Shown: positions 1 through 10,476, numbered from the stretch's first letter. The stretch is 30,984 nt of DNA from Penium margaritaceum (GCA_023375785.1 SZWC01001545.1:7392-38375); one strand, 5' to 3'. The notes: generated by a model from the sequence alone, not told the origin. Program-made: numbers and translations.

Positions 1-3000
1 TGATTCATAGCCGTTTAAGGTACTTGGTAAACTTTGTGGTCATGGTCAGTGGCACATGCCAACTCTGTCAAGGAATTGCACACAATAGCCACACCGAGCC
101 ACCAGTATTCTACCTTGTTCATACCTGCAAGGTCATGCGCAATATATCTTGCTGTGATTGGACACTCTGACCGTGGCTGACTCGTGTTTTGATTCATAGA
201 CGTTTAAGGTACTTGGTAAACTTTGTGGTCATGGTCAGTGGCACATGCCAAATTTGTCAAGGCATTGCGCACAATGGCCGTGCCAAGCGACCTGTTTTGC
301 AACTTGTTTATACCTGCACGGTCATGCATATTATATGTGCACGATGATTGAGTACCCTGACCGTGGCTGACTCGTGTTACGATTCGTAGAAGTTAAAGTC
401 ACTTGGTTAACTTTGTGGTCATGGTCAGTGGCACATGCCAACTTCGTCAAGGCATTGCGCACAATAGCCACGTCGAGCCACCAGTATTCTACCTTCTTTG
501 CACATGCAAGGTCATGCCTAGTACATCTGCACTGTGATTAGACACTCTGACCGTGGCTGACTCGTGTTATGATCAATAGAATAAAAAGTCACTTGGATAC
601 ATTTGTGGTCATGGTCAGTGGCACATGCCAACTTTGTCAAGGCATTGCACACAATAGCCACACCGAGCCACCAGTATTCTACCTTGTTCATACCTGCAAG
701 GTCATGCGCAATATATCTATAATGTGATTGGACACTCTGCCCGTGGCTGACTCATGTTCTGATTCATAGCCGTTTAAGGTACTTGGTTAACTTTGTGGTC
801 ATGGTCAGTGGCACATGCCAAGTTTGTCAAGGCATTGCACACAAAAGCCATGCCAAGCGACCGGTTTTTTAACTTGTTTATACCTGCACGGTCATGCATA
901 TTAGACGTGCACAATGATTGGGCACACTGACCGTGGCTGACTCGTGTTACGATTAGTAGAAGTTAAAGTCTCTTGGTTAACTTTGTGGTCATGGTCAGTT
1001 GCACATGCCAACGTCGTCAAGGCATTGCGCACAATAGCCACGTCGAGCCACCAGTATTCTACCTTCTTAGCACATGCAAGGTCATGCCTAGTACATCTGC
1101 ACTGTGACTAAACACTCTGACCGTGGCTGACTCGTGTTATGATCAATAGAATTAAAAGTCACCTGGATACATTTGTGGTCATGGTCAGTGGCACATGCCA
1201 ACTTTGTCAAGGCATTGCGCACACTAGCCGCACCTAGCCACCAGAATTCTACCTTGTCCATACCTGTAAGGTCATGCCTAGTATATCTGCACTGTGATTG
1301 GACACTATGACCGAGGCTCACTTGTGTTATAATTCATAGCCGTTTAACATACTTGGTAAACTTTGTGGTCATGGTCAGTGGCACATGCCAACTTTGTCAA
1401 GGCATTGCGCACAATAGTCGTTCCAAGCCACGGGTTTTTTACATTGTTAAGACCTGCAAGGTCATGCGTATTAGATGTGCACTATGATTGGGTACTCTGA
1501 CCGTGGCTGAATCGTGTTATGATTCGTAGAGGTCAAAGTCACTTGGTAAACTTTGTCGTCATGGTCAGTGGCACATGCCAACTTTGTCAAGGCATTGCGC
1601 ACAGTAGCCACACCGAGCCACCTGTATTCTACCTTTTTTGCACCTGCAATTTCATGCCTAGTACATCTGCACTGTCATTGGACACTCTGACCGTGGCTGA
1701 CTCGTGTTATGATTCATAGCCATTTAAGGTACTTGGTAAACTTTGTGGTCATGGTCAGTGGCACATGCCAACTTTGTCAAGGCATTGCGCACAATATCCG
1801 TGCCAAGCCACCGGTTTTTTAACTTGTTTATACATGCAATCTGATGCATATTAGATGTGCACAATGATTGGTCACTCTGACCGTGGCTGACTCGTGTTAC
1901 GATTTGTAGAAGTTAGAGTCACTTGGTAAACTTTGTGATCATGGTCAGTGGCACATGCCAACTTCATCAAGGCATTGCACACAATAGCCACACCGAGCCA
2001 CCAGTATTCTACCTTGTTTGCACCTGCAAGGTCATGCCTAGTACATCTGCACTGTGATTGAACACTCTGACCGTGGCTGACTTGTGTTATGATCACTAGA
2101 ATGAAACGTCACTTACTTGTATTTGTGGTCATGGTCAGTGGAACATGCCAACTTTGTCAAGGCATTGCGCACAATAGCCACACCGAGCCACCAATATTCT
2201 ACCTTGTTTATACCTGTAAGGTTATGCCCATTATATCTGCACTATGACTGGACACTCTGACTGTGGCTGACTCGTGTTGTGATTCATAACCGTTTAAGGT
2301 ACTTGGTAAACTTTGCGATCATGGTCTGTGGCACATGCCAGCTTTTCAAGGCATTGGGCACAATAGCCATGCCAAGCCACCGGTGTTTTACCTTGTTTAT
2401 ACCTGTAAGGTCATGCCTAGTACATCTGAACTGTGATTGGGTACTCAGACTGTGGCTGACTCGTGTTACAATTCATAGAAGTTAAAGTTACTTGGTAAAC
2501 CTTGTGGTCATGGTCAGTGGCACATGCCAACTTGGTCTAGGCATTGCGCACAATAGCCACACCGAGCCACCAGTATTCTACCTTGTTTGCACCTGCAAGA
2601 TCATGCCTAGTACACCTGCACTGTGATTGGACTTTCTGACCGTGGCTGACTCCTGTTATGATCAATAGAAGGAAAAGTCACTCGGATTCATTTGTGGTCA
2701 TGGTCAGTGGCACATGCCAGCCTTGACAAGGCATTGCACACAATAACCACACCGAGCCACCAGTACTGTACCTTGTTTATACCTGTAAGGTCATGCTCAG
2801 TATATCTGCACTGTGATTGGACACTCTGACTGTGGCTGACCCGTGTTATCATTCATAGCCGTTCAAGGAACTTGGTAAACTTTGTGGTCATGGTCAGTGG
2901 CACATGCCAACTTTGTCAAGGCGTTGCGCACAATAGCTGTGCCAAGCCACCGGTTTTTTTTCCTTGGTTATGTATGCAAGCTCATGCCTAGTACATCTGA

Positions 3001-4483
3001 AAAGTGATTGGGCACTCTGACTGTGGTTGACTCGTGTTACGATTCGTACAAGTTAAAGTCACTTGGTAAACTTTGTGGTCATGGTCAGTGGCATATGCCA
3101 ACTTTGTCAAAGCATTGCGCACAATAGCCGTGCCAAGACACTGGTTTTTAACACTGTTTATGCCTGCAAGATCATGCATATTAGATGTGCACTGCGATTG
3201 GGTACTCTGACTGTGGCTGACTCGTGTTATGATTCGTAGAAGCTAAAGTCACTTGGTAGACGTTGTGGCCATTGTCAGTGGCACATGCCAACCTTGTCAA
3301 GGCATTGCGCACAATAGCCACACCAAGCCACCAGTATTCTACCTTGTTTGCATGTGCAAGATAATGCCTAGTACATCTGCACTGTGATTGGATACTCTGA
3401 CTGTGGCTGACTCGTGTTATGATCAATATAAGTAAAAGTCACTTGGATACATTTTTGGTCATGGTCAGTTACGCATGCCAGCTTTGTCAAAGCATTACGC
3501 ATTATAGCCACACCGAGCCACCAGCATTCTACATTGTTCATACTTGCGAGGTCATGCGCAGTATATCTGCACTATGATTGGACACTCTGACTGTGGCTGA
3601 CTCGTGTTATGATTCATAGCCGTTAAAGGTACTTGGTAAACTTTGTGGTCATGATAAGTGGCACATGCCAACTACGTAAAGGCATTGTGCACAATAGCCG
3701 TGCCAAGCCACCAGTTTTTTAACTTGTTTATACCTGTAAGGTCATGCATATTAGATGTGCACTGTGATGAGGCACTCTGACCGTGGCTGACTCGTGTTAC
3801 GATTCGTAGAAGTTAAAGTCACTTGGTAAACTTTGTGGCCATGGTCAGTGGCACATGACAACTTTGTCAAGGCATTGCGCACAATAGCCACACCGAGCCA
3901 CCAGTATTCTACCTTGTTTGCACCTGCAAGATCATGCCTAGTACATCGGCACTTTGATTGGACACTCTGGCCGTGGCTGACTCGTGTTATGATCAATAGA
4001 AGTAAACGTCACTTGGATTCATTTGTGGTCATGGTCTGTGGCACATGCCAACTTTGTCAAGGCATTGCACACAATCGCCACACCGAGCCACCAGTATTGT
4101 ACCTTGTTTATACCTGTAAGGTCATGTCCTGTATATCAGCACTGTGATTGGACACTCTGACCGTGGCTGACTCGTGTTATGATTCATAGCCGTTTAAGGT
4201 ACTTGGTAAACGTTGTGGTCGTGGTCAGTGGCACATGCCAACTCTGTCAAGGCATTGCGCACAATAGCCATGACAAGCCACCGGTTTTGTAACTTGTTTA
4301 TACCTGCAAGGTCATGCATATTAGATGTGTACTGTGATTGGGCACTCTGATCGTGGCTGACTCGTGTTTCGATTCGTAGAAGTTAAAGTCACTTGGTAAA
4401 CTTTATGGTCATGGTCAGAGGCACATGCCAACTTTGTCAAGGCATTGCGCACAATAGCCACACCAAACCACCAGTATTCTACC
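1..4483 (+). repeat. Satellite array, ~190-bp monomer, three-monomer higher-order repeat
   Basis: About 23.6 head-to-tail monomers. The conserved core ATGGTCAGTGGCACATGCC recurs at 41, 231, 421, 611, 801 and so on every 190 bp, with 189 or 191 at a few steps (near 2321-2510 and 2890-3081). Three monomer classes are told apart by their first 30 bases: A (GATTCATAGCCGTTTAAGGT), B (GATTCGTAGAAGTTAAAGTC) and C (GATCAATAGAA..AAAAGTC). Their tails differ too: A tails carry GGTTTTTTAACTTG and CATATTAGATGTGCAC, while B and C tails carry AGTATTCTACCTTG. Class starts are A at 1, 191, 761, 1331, 1711, 2281, 2850, 3611, 4181; B at 381, 951, 1521, 1901, 2470, 3041, 3231, 3801, 4371; C at 571, 1141, 2091, 2660, 3421, 3991. 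The array begins before the window and stops abruptly inside a B unit near 4483. A monomer near 190 bp is in the range of plant centromeric satellites, but no function is shown here. Confidence 0.97.
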
Positions 4484-4654
4484 CCAGTGTTGACCCGGGG
4501 TTCTGAGGTGATTCTGTCACTGTTTCCGGTCTACATCGAGGGGGCCTTGATGTGGACTGTGTTCACGTTCGCCAAAAAACGGGATGTGGGGTCCTCGGAC
4601 GCGTGAGCTGGCCCCAGCCCACCGACCAGCCCTGCCACGCGGAAGCCCACCGAG

Positions 4655-4657
<3 letters not shown>
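4484..4657. other. Unassigned sequence after the satellite edge
   Basis: The satellite phase is lost within a base or two of 4483, and 174 bp of unrelated, GC-rich sequence follow, beginning CCAGTGTTGACCCGGGG. I see no coding frame of note. It could be the edge of a transposable element, since an abrupt junction within a satellite unit is typical of an insertion, but no terminal repeat can be matched elsewhere in the window. Confidence 0.5.
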
Positions 4658-4700
<43 letters not shown>

Positions 4701-4701
4701 N
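4658..4701. other. 43-base poly-C run ending in an assembly gap
   Basis: An uninterrupted run of C from 4658 to 4700 is followed by a single N at 4701. A homopolymer running straight into a gap usually means read extension failed at a low-complexity end, so the real length of the run and what lies beyond it are unknown. Confidence 0.85.
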
Positions 4702-5308
4702 TTTCAAACCCATGTCATATTAGGGTTTGATATTCTCTTTTAAAATTGTTGAACCAGGGTTTGACATTCCAATGATTTCTGAAATTATCTTAATGGACAT
4801 ATATTTCTGAAATTCTCTTGAATTGAGGTGTCAAGTGAAAATGAAAATTATTGTGGGGTATGATAGGGATATCCGACAGGTGGCAGATATTTGGTCCACC
4901 GGTCACTGGTTGTTTCACTGCCATATCAACAATTACTCCTGCTGCACAGTTTGAGTCCACGTACGTTGATGATTGCTGATTTCTTTCTGAATATTCTTAT
5001 TTTCAGTTCTGTCCGCAAATCGTACTTCAGTCCATTTTTCGAACTATCATTTTGTGCGCTCCTGGTGGAGAAATCAGCGCAAACGCGAGGTTCATGATGA
5101 AACTCGCAGCTCGAAAGTTTTGCAATGCCCCTTTTTGTTTTTGACGCACTCGATTGCCGTCGATCAATCATTTGATGCAATCAATCCCCGTCGGTTGCTC
5201 GGACGCCGTCTATCTCTCTACCGACGGCGAGCAAGAACCGACGATCGATTGATGTCGATCGATTAGCCGACGGCCGAGGAACGATCGACGAGGGCTAATT
5301 GTCGATGG
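4702..5308. other. AT-richer region with no recognised gene
   Basis: About 600 bp of lower GC content than the rest of the window, with a few short frames of under 90 codons on both strands. No domain, tRNA, LTR or terminal repeat was recognised. The GGGTTTGA word occurs near 4713 and 4755, which is too little to define a repeat. Confidence 0.4.
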
Positions 5309-5537
5309 GACCACTGCCGGTGGTCGCCGGAAGTGGATCCATCGACGGTGGCTCCTCGTCGGATCGATCCACTGCCGGTGTTTGCTGGCCGTGGATCCAT
5401 CGACGGTGGCTCCTCGTCGGATCGATCCACTGCCGGTGGTTGCCGGCCGTGGATCCATCGACGGTGGCTCCTCGTCGGATCGATCCACTGCCGGTGGTCG
5501 CCGGCCGTGGATCCACAGCCGGTGGTCGCCGGCTGAG
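5309..5537 (+). repeat. 58-bp minisatellite, about 4 copies
   Basis: GTGGATCCATCGACGGTGGC begins at 5333, 5391 and 5449, and GTGGATCC recurs at 5507: an exact 58-bp step. Copies 2 and 3 are nearly identical. Partial units flank the array at 5309-5332 and 5507-5537. Each unit contains the self-complementary word GGATCGATCC and the near-inverse pieces CCACTGCCGGTGG and CCGGCCGTGG, so single strands could fold. Because the spacing is not a multiple of three, the long antisense frames here are by-products of the repeat. Confidence 0.93.
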
Positions 5538-5600
5538 GGCTGACCAGCCCGTCCACCATTGATCCGCTTGGATCGATGCTGAACGGAGCATGGATCCAAA

Positions 5601-5754
5601 GGCCGACGAGGCCTGGCGGGGACCAGGAGGCAGGGGCAGGGCCTCGCAACCACCCACCGGTCGGGTCCTATGCCTCAAGCGAGGCCGATGAGGCCTGGCA
5701 GGAGGCAGGGGCAGGGGCAGGGGCCCTTGCAACCACCCACCGCTCGGGTGGTTG
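5601..5754 (+). repeat. Degenerate 82-bp direct duplication
   Basis: Two imperfect copies starting at 5601 and 5683 share GGCCGAYGAGGCCTGGC, then GAGGCAGGGGCAGGG, then GCAACCACCCACCG. Copy 2 has an extra GGGGCA step. I see no gene here; this GC-rich stretch lies upstream of the hAT-like reading frame. Confidence 0.7.
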
Positions 5755-5855
5755 ACGCTGGATCCGCGTCGTAACAACGCTGTGAAGTACTACTAGTCGT
5801 TCCGCGTCACTCATATGCAAATAGAGCATTGCGATTGTAGGAACAAGGTGCATCC
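5755..5855. other. Upstream region of the hAT-like gene
   Basis: About 100 bp between the duplication and the first in-frame ATG (5856) of the transposase-like frame. No TATA box or terminal inverted repeat is convincing. Confidence 0.3.
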
Positions 5856-6472
5856 ATGGCACCTCGGTGCCAGACTGCACCACCTGTGATGGAATCATCA
5901 TCCCTTCCATCTTCAACCTCAGGTGCCTCTGCGTACCGTCTGAACCATGCGGACTTCAACCCCCCTCCTGCCGGGCGTCTCCATGGAGATCATCTATCGC
6001 TGGCCCTCTCGCGTCACTGTCGGCCAGTGCCTACAGCCTCAAGGAAACCTGGGTTCTTTTGTGGCTCATGCGGCGTTACGTCAAGCGACACTTGCGACCG
6101 CATCCGCGGGCATTTCGGCATCCCAAACGGCAACATGGCCACGTGCCCGTTTCCACCGCCTCACGCCAAAGACGTTATTGGCCTTGAGAGGGCCCCTCGT
6201 CCAGCAGCCGACTGGAAACCTGCTTGCCCCCATCTGTACAATGGCCTCGGGGATTCATGGGGTACAAGCAGCAAGCATGTGAAATGGATTAATTTGGCGG
6301 AGAGGTTGCAGCGACAGGAGACTCAGCGCCGAGCTGGCCTACCAAGTGGAGATGATGAGGGTGATGCAACCGGTGCCGGTCCTGGCATGGAGTCTGCTGG
6401 CATGAGCTCCATTGACCAACACATAAGGCGGCAGCAAGACGTAGCACTCCTCAGAGCAGCAGACCTTCGTGG

Positions 6473-6598
6473 GCAGCAGCAGCAGCAGCAGCAGCTGCTG
6501 CACCAGTAGCAGCAGGTGTACCAGCAGCAGCCACATGATTACCTGCAACAGCCGCCGGCGTACCAGCAGCAGCTGCAGTTGTACCAGCAGCAGCCGCA
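6473..6598 (+). repeat. CAG trinucleotide-rich tract (poly-Gln)
   Basis: GCAGCAGCAG is repeated from 6473, with further CAGCAGCAG blocks up to 6598. In the transposase frame it codes for repeated Q, with Y, L and H between. One CAG has become TAG at 6507. The same frame stays open on the far side, so this single change, rather than a frameshift, breaks the gene here. Confidence 0.85.
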
Positions 6599-6704
6599 GA
6601 CAGTTCGGCTGGTGGTTGTTAACCGGATGGCTGGTATGGTTCAAACGTCCGTGAGGCCTCATTGTGAGGCAGCCAGGAACAAGAGCTGCCAGATGGCAGT
6701 AATC

Positions 6705-7243
6705 AAGCTCATGGCCTGTGCTGCGTACCTAATCAGCTTCTCACGTGAGCCGCTGCTGAACGACGTGGTGCGCACAGGCCGAAGCACCAACAGCTCATTT
6801 AGCCTTCCAAGCCAAGGCACTGTCGTGAGTGACATACTGCCAGCATTGGACAAGAAATTAGAGGTTGAGGATACGTCGCTGAAGCAAGCCTGGCCCATTT
6901 GTGGTGTCACAGTTGCCGTGGACGAGTGGGCGGATCAGCAGCAGCGTCCAATTTACAATGCGATGGCTGTAAANAAGCTCATGGCCTGTGCTGCGTACCT
7001 AATCAGCTTCTCACGTGAGCCGCTGCTGAACGACGTGGTGCGCACAGGCCGAAGCACCAACAGCTCATTTAGCCTTCCAAGCCAAGGCACTGTCGTGAGT
7101 GACATACTGCCAGCATTGGACAAGAAATTAGAGGTTGAGGATACGTCGCTGAAGCAAGCCTGGCCCATTTGTGGTGTCACAGTTGCCGTGGACGAGTGGG
7201 CGGATCAGTAGCAGCGTCCAATTTACAATGCGATGGCTGTAAA
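6705..7243 (+). repeat. 269-bp duplicate either side of a one-base gap (likely assembly artefact)
   Basis: 6705-6973 and 6975-7243 are the same sequence on either side of N at 6974, with one difference I could find: C at 6939 versus T at 7209. The copies end exactly at the N. This is what appears when two overlapping contigs are placed end to end with a minimal gap. The reading frame passes through both copies, which artificially repeats the DUF659-like N-terminal part. The single mismatch creates a stop in the second copy only. Confidence 0.88.
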
Positions 7244-7939
7244 CGCCAAGGGTGCCTGTCGCGTGTTTTCACGTGATGCCAATGGAAAGACCCGCAATGC
7301 ATCCCACATAGAGGCCATGATTGAGGAGGCGGTCGAGGCCGTCGGTGTCAAGCACGTGGTGTCCGTTGTTTCGACAACACAGCAGTCAACAAACGCGCAT
7401 TCCAAGACCTGGCACGGAAGTATCCAAAAGTCCTGTGGCAAGATTGCTGTGCACACAACTGTGACCATGTCATGAAGGACATTGGCAAGACAGAGTAGGG
7501 GTCGGCAGTCTTGTCCAAGGCTGAGGAGGTTGTCAAATTGTTTTGCAACAACGACATGCCACCAACCTGGTTGAAGCAACAGTCGGGTGGGCGGGTCTTG
7601 CACGCCAAATGTGACACGCGTTTTGTATCTGCGCACTCCATGTTGCAGCGCCTGCTAGACATGCGTCCAATTCTAGTGAAGCTGGTCAACCATGAATCCT
7701 GGACGGCCATGGGCAATCAGCAGGATGGGATGTTCAAGGCACGCAAGAAGGCTGTGAGATGTCTTTTGCACCGCCGCGTGTTTTGGCTACAGGTTCGCCA
7801 GCCGAGAGATTTTTTTACGCCGTTGGTAACCGTGCTACGCATTGCTGACACGTCGAGAGGGACAGCGGGTGAGATATATGAAAGATTCCTTGATTGCATG
7901 AGTGATTATGCAGCGCCTGCAAGCCCGTTGGACTGTTGA

Positions 7940-8229
7940 CACGAGCTGCCCGCTGTATGCTGGTGCGTGCCGTGTGCACCAGCGCCACTATGGCAATGAC
8001 CTTGGGGGTGAGGTTGACATGGTTACGGCTTGGTCCACAGTGGTGGATGCGCTTGCGCCGCCTTAGCGTCAGCACGCTGGAGATGCTGGTGCGCTGCAAC
8101 GTGTGGCTGCGCCGTCAGTACAAGGCAAGTGGGAGGCGGTGCTAGCCCACCAACTTCACGGTGCCCGACGACTTGGAGAGTGAGCAGGACGGTGAGCCAC
8201 GCCGGTCGCCCGGCGCCTGGCGTGACTTT
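7940..8229. other. Boundary between hAT remains and gypsy 3' end
   Basis: After the last hAT-like frame closes at 7939, about 290 bp of GC-rich sequence lead into the 87-bp repeat. One + frame (about 7940-8066) reads YAGACRVHQRHYGND..VDMVTAWSTVVDAL and could be more of the transposase. No terminal inverted repeat or LTR end could be placed, so the border between the two elements is uncertain. Confidence 0.4.
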
Positions 8230-8815
8230 GGGCGCCACGCCGGGTGCAACTGTCGTAGAAGGCAGTACCTCCTATCCCTGCTACTTTGCTGTTGTTGTTG
8301 GTGGTACTGGCACTCCGGGTGCCGCACCGGGTGCAGCTGTTATAGAAGGCAGCGCCTCCTGCTCCCGCTGCTCTGCTGCCGATGATGCTAACGCTCCGGG
8401 CGCCGCGCCAGGTGCAGCTGCCACAGAAGGCAGCACCTCCTGTCCCCGTTGCTTTGCTACTGCTACTGGTGGTGCTTGCGCCCTGGGCACCGTGCCGGGT
8501 GCAGCTGCCGTAGAAGGCAATACCTCTTGCTCCCGCTGCTCTGCTGCTGCTGCCGATGGTGCTGGCGCTCCAGGCGCCTCGCAAGATGCAGCTGCCGTTG
8601 AAGGCAGCACATCTTGTCCCCGCTGCTCTGCTGCAGCTGCTGGTGGCGCTGGCACTCCGGATGCCGCGCCGGGTGTAGTTGCCGCAAAAGGCAGGACCTC
8701 CCGCTCGCGCTGCTCTACTGTTGCTTCTGATGGTGCTGGCGCTCCGGGCGCCGCGCCGAGTGCAGCTGTCGTAGAAGGAAGCGCCTCCTGTCTCTGCTGC
8801 TGGGGTCTCCCGAGA
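8230..8815 (-). repeat. 87-bp coding minisatellite, 7 copies
   Basis: The marker GTAGAAGGCAG or its variants occur at 8255, 8342, 8423, 8510, 8597, 8684 and 8771. Five steps are 87 bp (29 codons) and one is 81 bp (27 codons), so every length change keeps the reading frame. On the minus strand each unit reads roughly EQREQEVLPSTAAAPGAAPG plus A/P/S-rich residues. The plus strand is open too, but only the minus strand joins in frame to the integrase upstream. Confidence 0.9.
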
Positions 8816-10476
8816 TGCACTCTTGATGTTGTCGCGGTCGATAGCAATAGGCCCAGGCTATGTCCAGCATCTGCCACCGTCGATGCGGGTTGATCATCTG
8901 TCATATGTGGTATTGTCGCAGCGTGTGGCCGCTGTGCCCACCTTTGTCGCGTGGCTGTCGTTACTGCACCAGGTGCCGCTCCGAGACTCTTGTGTACCTG
9001 CTTTACTTTCGACACTGGTTGCCCCGGAGCCTCAGGCACCACATTCGCCGCGGCCTCGTAGGGAGGCAGCTGTTGCTTGACTTCTGGTACCGTTCTTGAC
9101 GGCGCCTCCTCAGTGGTCCTGGGCCGCTGGGTAGCGAGCTTATCTTTCCCGGCCCGACGTCGCTTCTTGGTGATGCCTTCCATCTCTGCCACAGCATGTC
9201 CTGCCCCTTCCTCCGCTGCCCTTTCTTGCTGCTCCTGTTGTTATAGTGTTGCGCTTGCCCCAGCTTCCTACTTGTGTGCTTCCTTGTCTTGATGTACCGG
9301 GGAATGCATCCCAATACCCGACGAAACAAGCCGGGTCCCCCCGGCCAAAGGCTCGGGTCTGTCGGCCGCAGGAACTGCAATTGTGGCGATTGGTGGAGGA
9401 GGGCGGTGTGGGCGATAGGGAGACTGAGGCATCCTTGCAAACTTAGCTGCCACTTCCTCCACGTCGTAATCGATATTGATGCGGGGCGGGTGTCGCCCGG
9501 CCGCGAGGGCCTGCCAGCGGACCGGGAGCTTTTCAAGTCGCTCATGTCGCACCATGATGTTGGAAGTGTGGCGGCCCTCGAGTCACACATAGAATCCATG
9601 TATGGCCCAAACCTGGTAACACTGGTCCAGGAGTATCGCTTCATTTTGTCGCACCCTGCCCACCTCCTACCGCTTCGGCCGCACACCGTCACCAACCTGG
9701 AAGTCGTCGATCATGAGGCCGGCGTTAGTACGGTCCACCCCGCGCTGTGCTGCGACATACCCGCGAGTTCCAGCCTCTTGGAGGCACCTTTGAAGCCAGG
9801 CACCTCGTTGTTTCATGAATTCCACCCCTTTGGCCACGGTCGCACCCTCTTCCCGTGGCGGCATCGGCGCGTCAGGCATGAGCGGCATGGTAGCCATGGT
9901 CCAATGTTGCTGGCCGCGACGCAGCATGTAGGGTGAGAAGGTGGTAGACGAATGAGGTGTGAGGTTGTATTCATAGACGATGTCTTCTAGCTGCTTGTCC
10001 CAGGGTGCATTGTCATCCAACACATTCCAGATGGTCTGCGTGATTGCCCCATCCATACGCTCGACCTGGCCTTGCGCCTGCGGCCGGTATGGTGCCCCAT
10101 TTTCAATCTTGATGTTGAAGTACGCCGCCAATTCTGCGAATGTCCCTGCGAAGTGCGAGCCATTGTCACACTGGATGATCTTGCATCCACCTCCCCAGTA
10201 TATGACTTCTTCCTTCAAGAACGCTGTGGCGTGTGCTATGTCGGCCTTGGGGACCGCCCGAGCCATGACCCACTTGGTCATGTGGTCGATGCCGAGAATC
10301 CGGTACACGTTCTTGGGTTGGGTGGTACGGAGGGGGCCATGAAAGTCAATTACAACCCTCTCCATTGGTGCGCAGAGGCGGGCGCACACGACGCGGGGCT
10401 GGTGGATCCGTTGGGGAGGGTGATGGCAGATGGAAGTCCCACATGTGGCAACAGCCTCCCCAATCTGCTTCTTCAA
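8281..10476 (-). pseudogene. Ty3/gypsy integrase with long repetitive C-terminal extension
   Basis: One minus-strand frame covers 10476 to 8281 (about 730 codons) with four stops: TAG 9667, TGA about 9583, TAA about 9241 and TAG 9268. Counting from 10476, the integrase core triad is intact: D44 in VVIDFHGPL, D104 in QCDNGSHF and E139 in QGQVERMDG (34 residues between D104 and E139, the normal spacing). An upstream cysteine pair (C12, C17) may be what is left of the zinc-binding region. After the core come YEYNLTPHSST and FQVGDGVRP, typical of gypsy integrase C-termini. The frame then continues through a basic patch (KKRRRAGKDK) into the 29-residue A/P/E repeats. It reads as the tail of a pol polyprotein. 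No matching reverse transcriptase lies directly upstream, so it is a partial element. Confidence 0.85.

Larger units (their letters stand above)
5856..7939 (+). pseudogene. hAT-family transposase pseudogene (BED finger, poly-Q, DUF659-like core)
   Basis: From ATG 5856 a single frame runs to about 7370, interrupted by TAG at 6507 and TAG at 7209. A frameshift near 7366-7372 then moves it to the frame that continues to 7939, with another TAG at 7496. Residues 64-105 look like a BED zinc finger: C69, C72, H86 and C97 in the context RIRGHF..GNM..C, as in plant hAT proteins. A CAG-coded glutamine tract follows. From about 6880 the frame reads VDEWADQQQRPI...GACRVFSRDANGKTR, matching the DUF659 / RNase H-like start of hAT transposases. 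After the shift come FDN and then W-x-D-x2-A-H before DHVMKDIGK, as in the same family. About 269 bp are duplicated around the N at 6974 and should be counted once. No C-terminal dimerisation region or terminal repeats could be identified. The gene is inactive as read; the family call is fairly secure. Confidence 0.8.

Noticed and set aside
15..4147. Many 60-104-codon frames in the satellite, with similar peptides on the minus strand (EYWWLGVAIV, KLACATDHDHK)
   Set aside because: They recur because the monomer recurs. A 190-bp unit is not a multiple of three, so each frame runs into a stop in the next unit. No start context or domain supports coding.
4531..4743. Short frames through the poly-C run giving poly-Gly or poly-Pro
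   Set aside because: Made by the homopolymer, and they cross the N at 4701.
5210..5777. Overlapping minus-strand frames of 128-160 codons
   Set aside because: They come from the 58-bp and 82-bp repeats, three phases are open at once, and no domain is visible.
8030..8893. Plus-strand 287-codon cysteine-repeat protein
   Set aside because: Shadow of the minus-strand repeat tail, which joins in frame to integrase.
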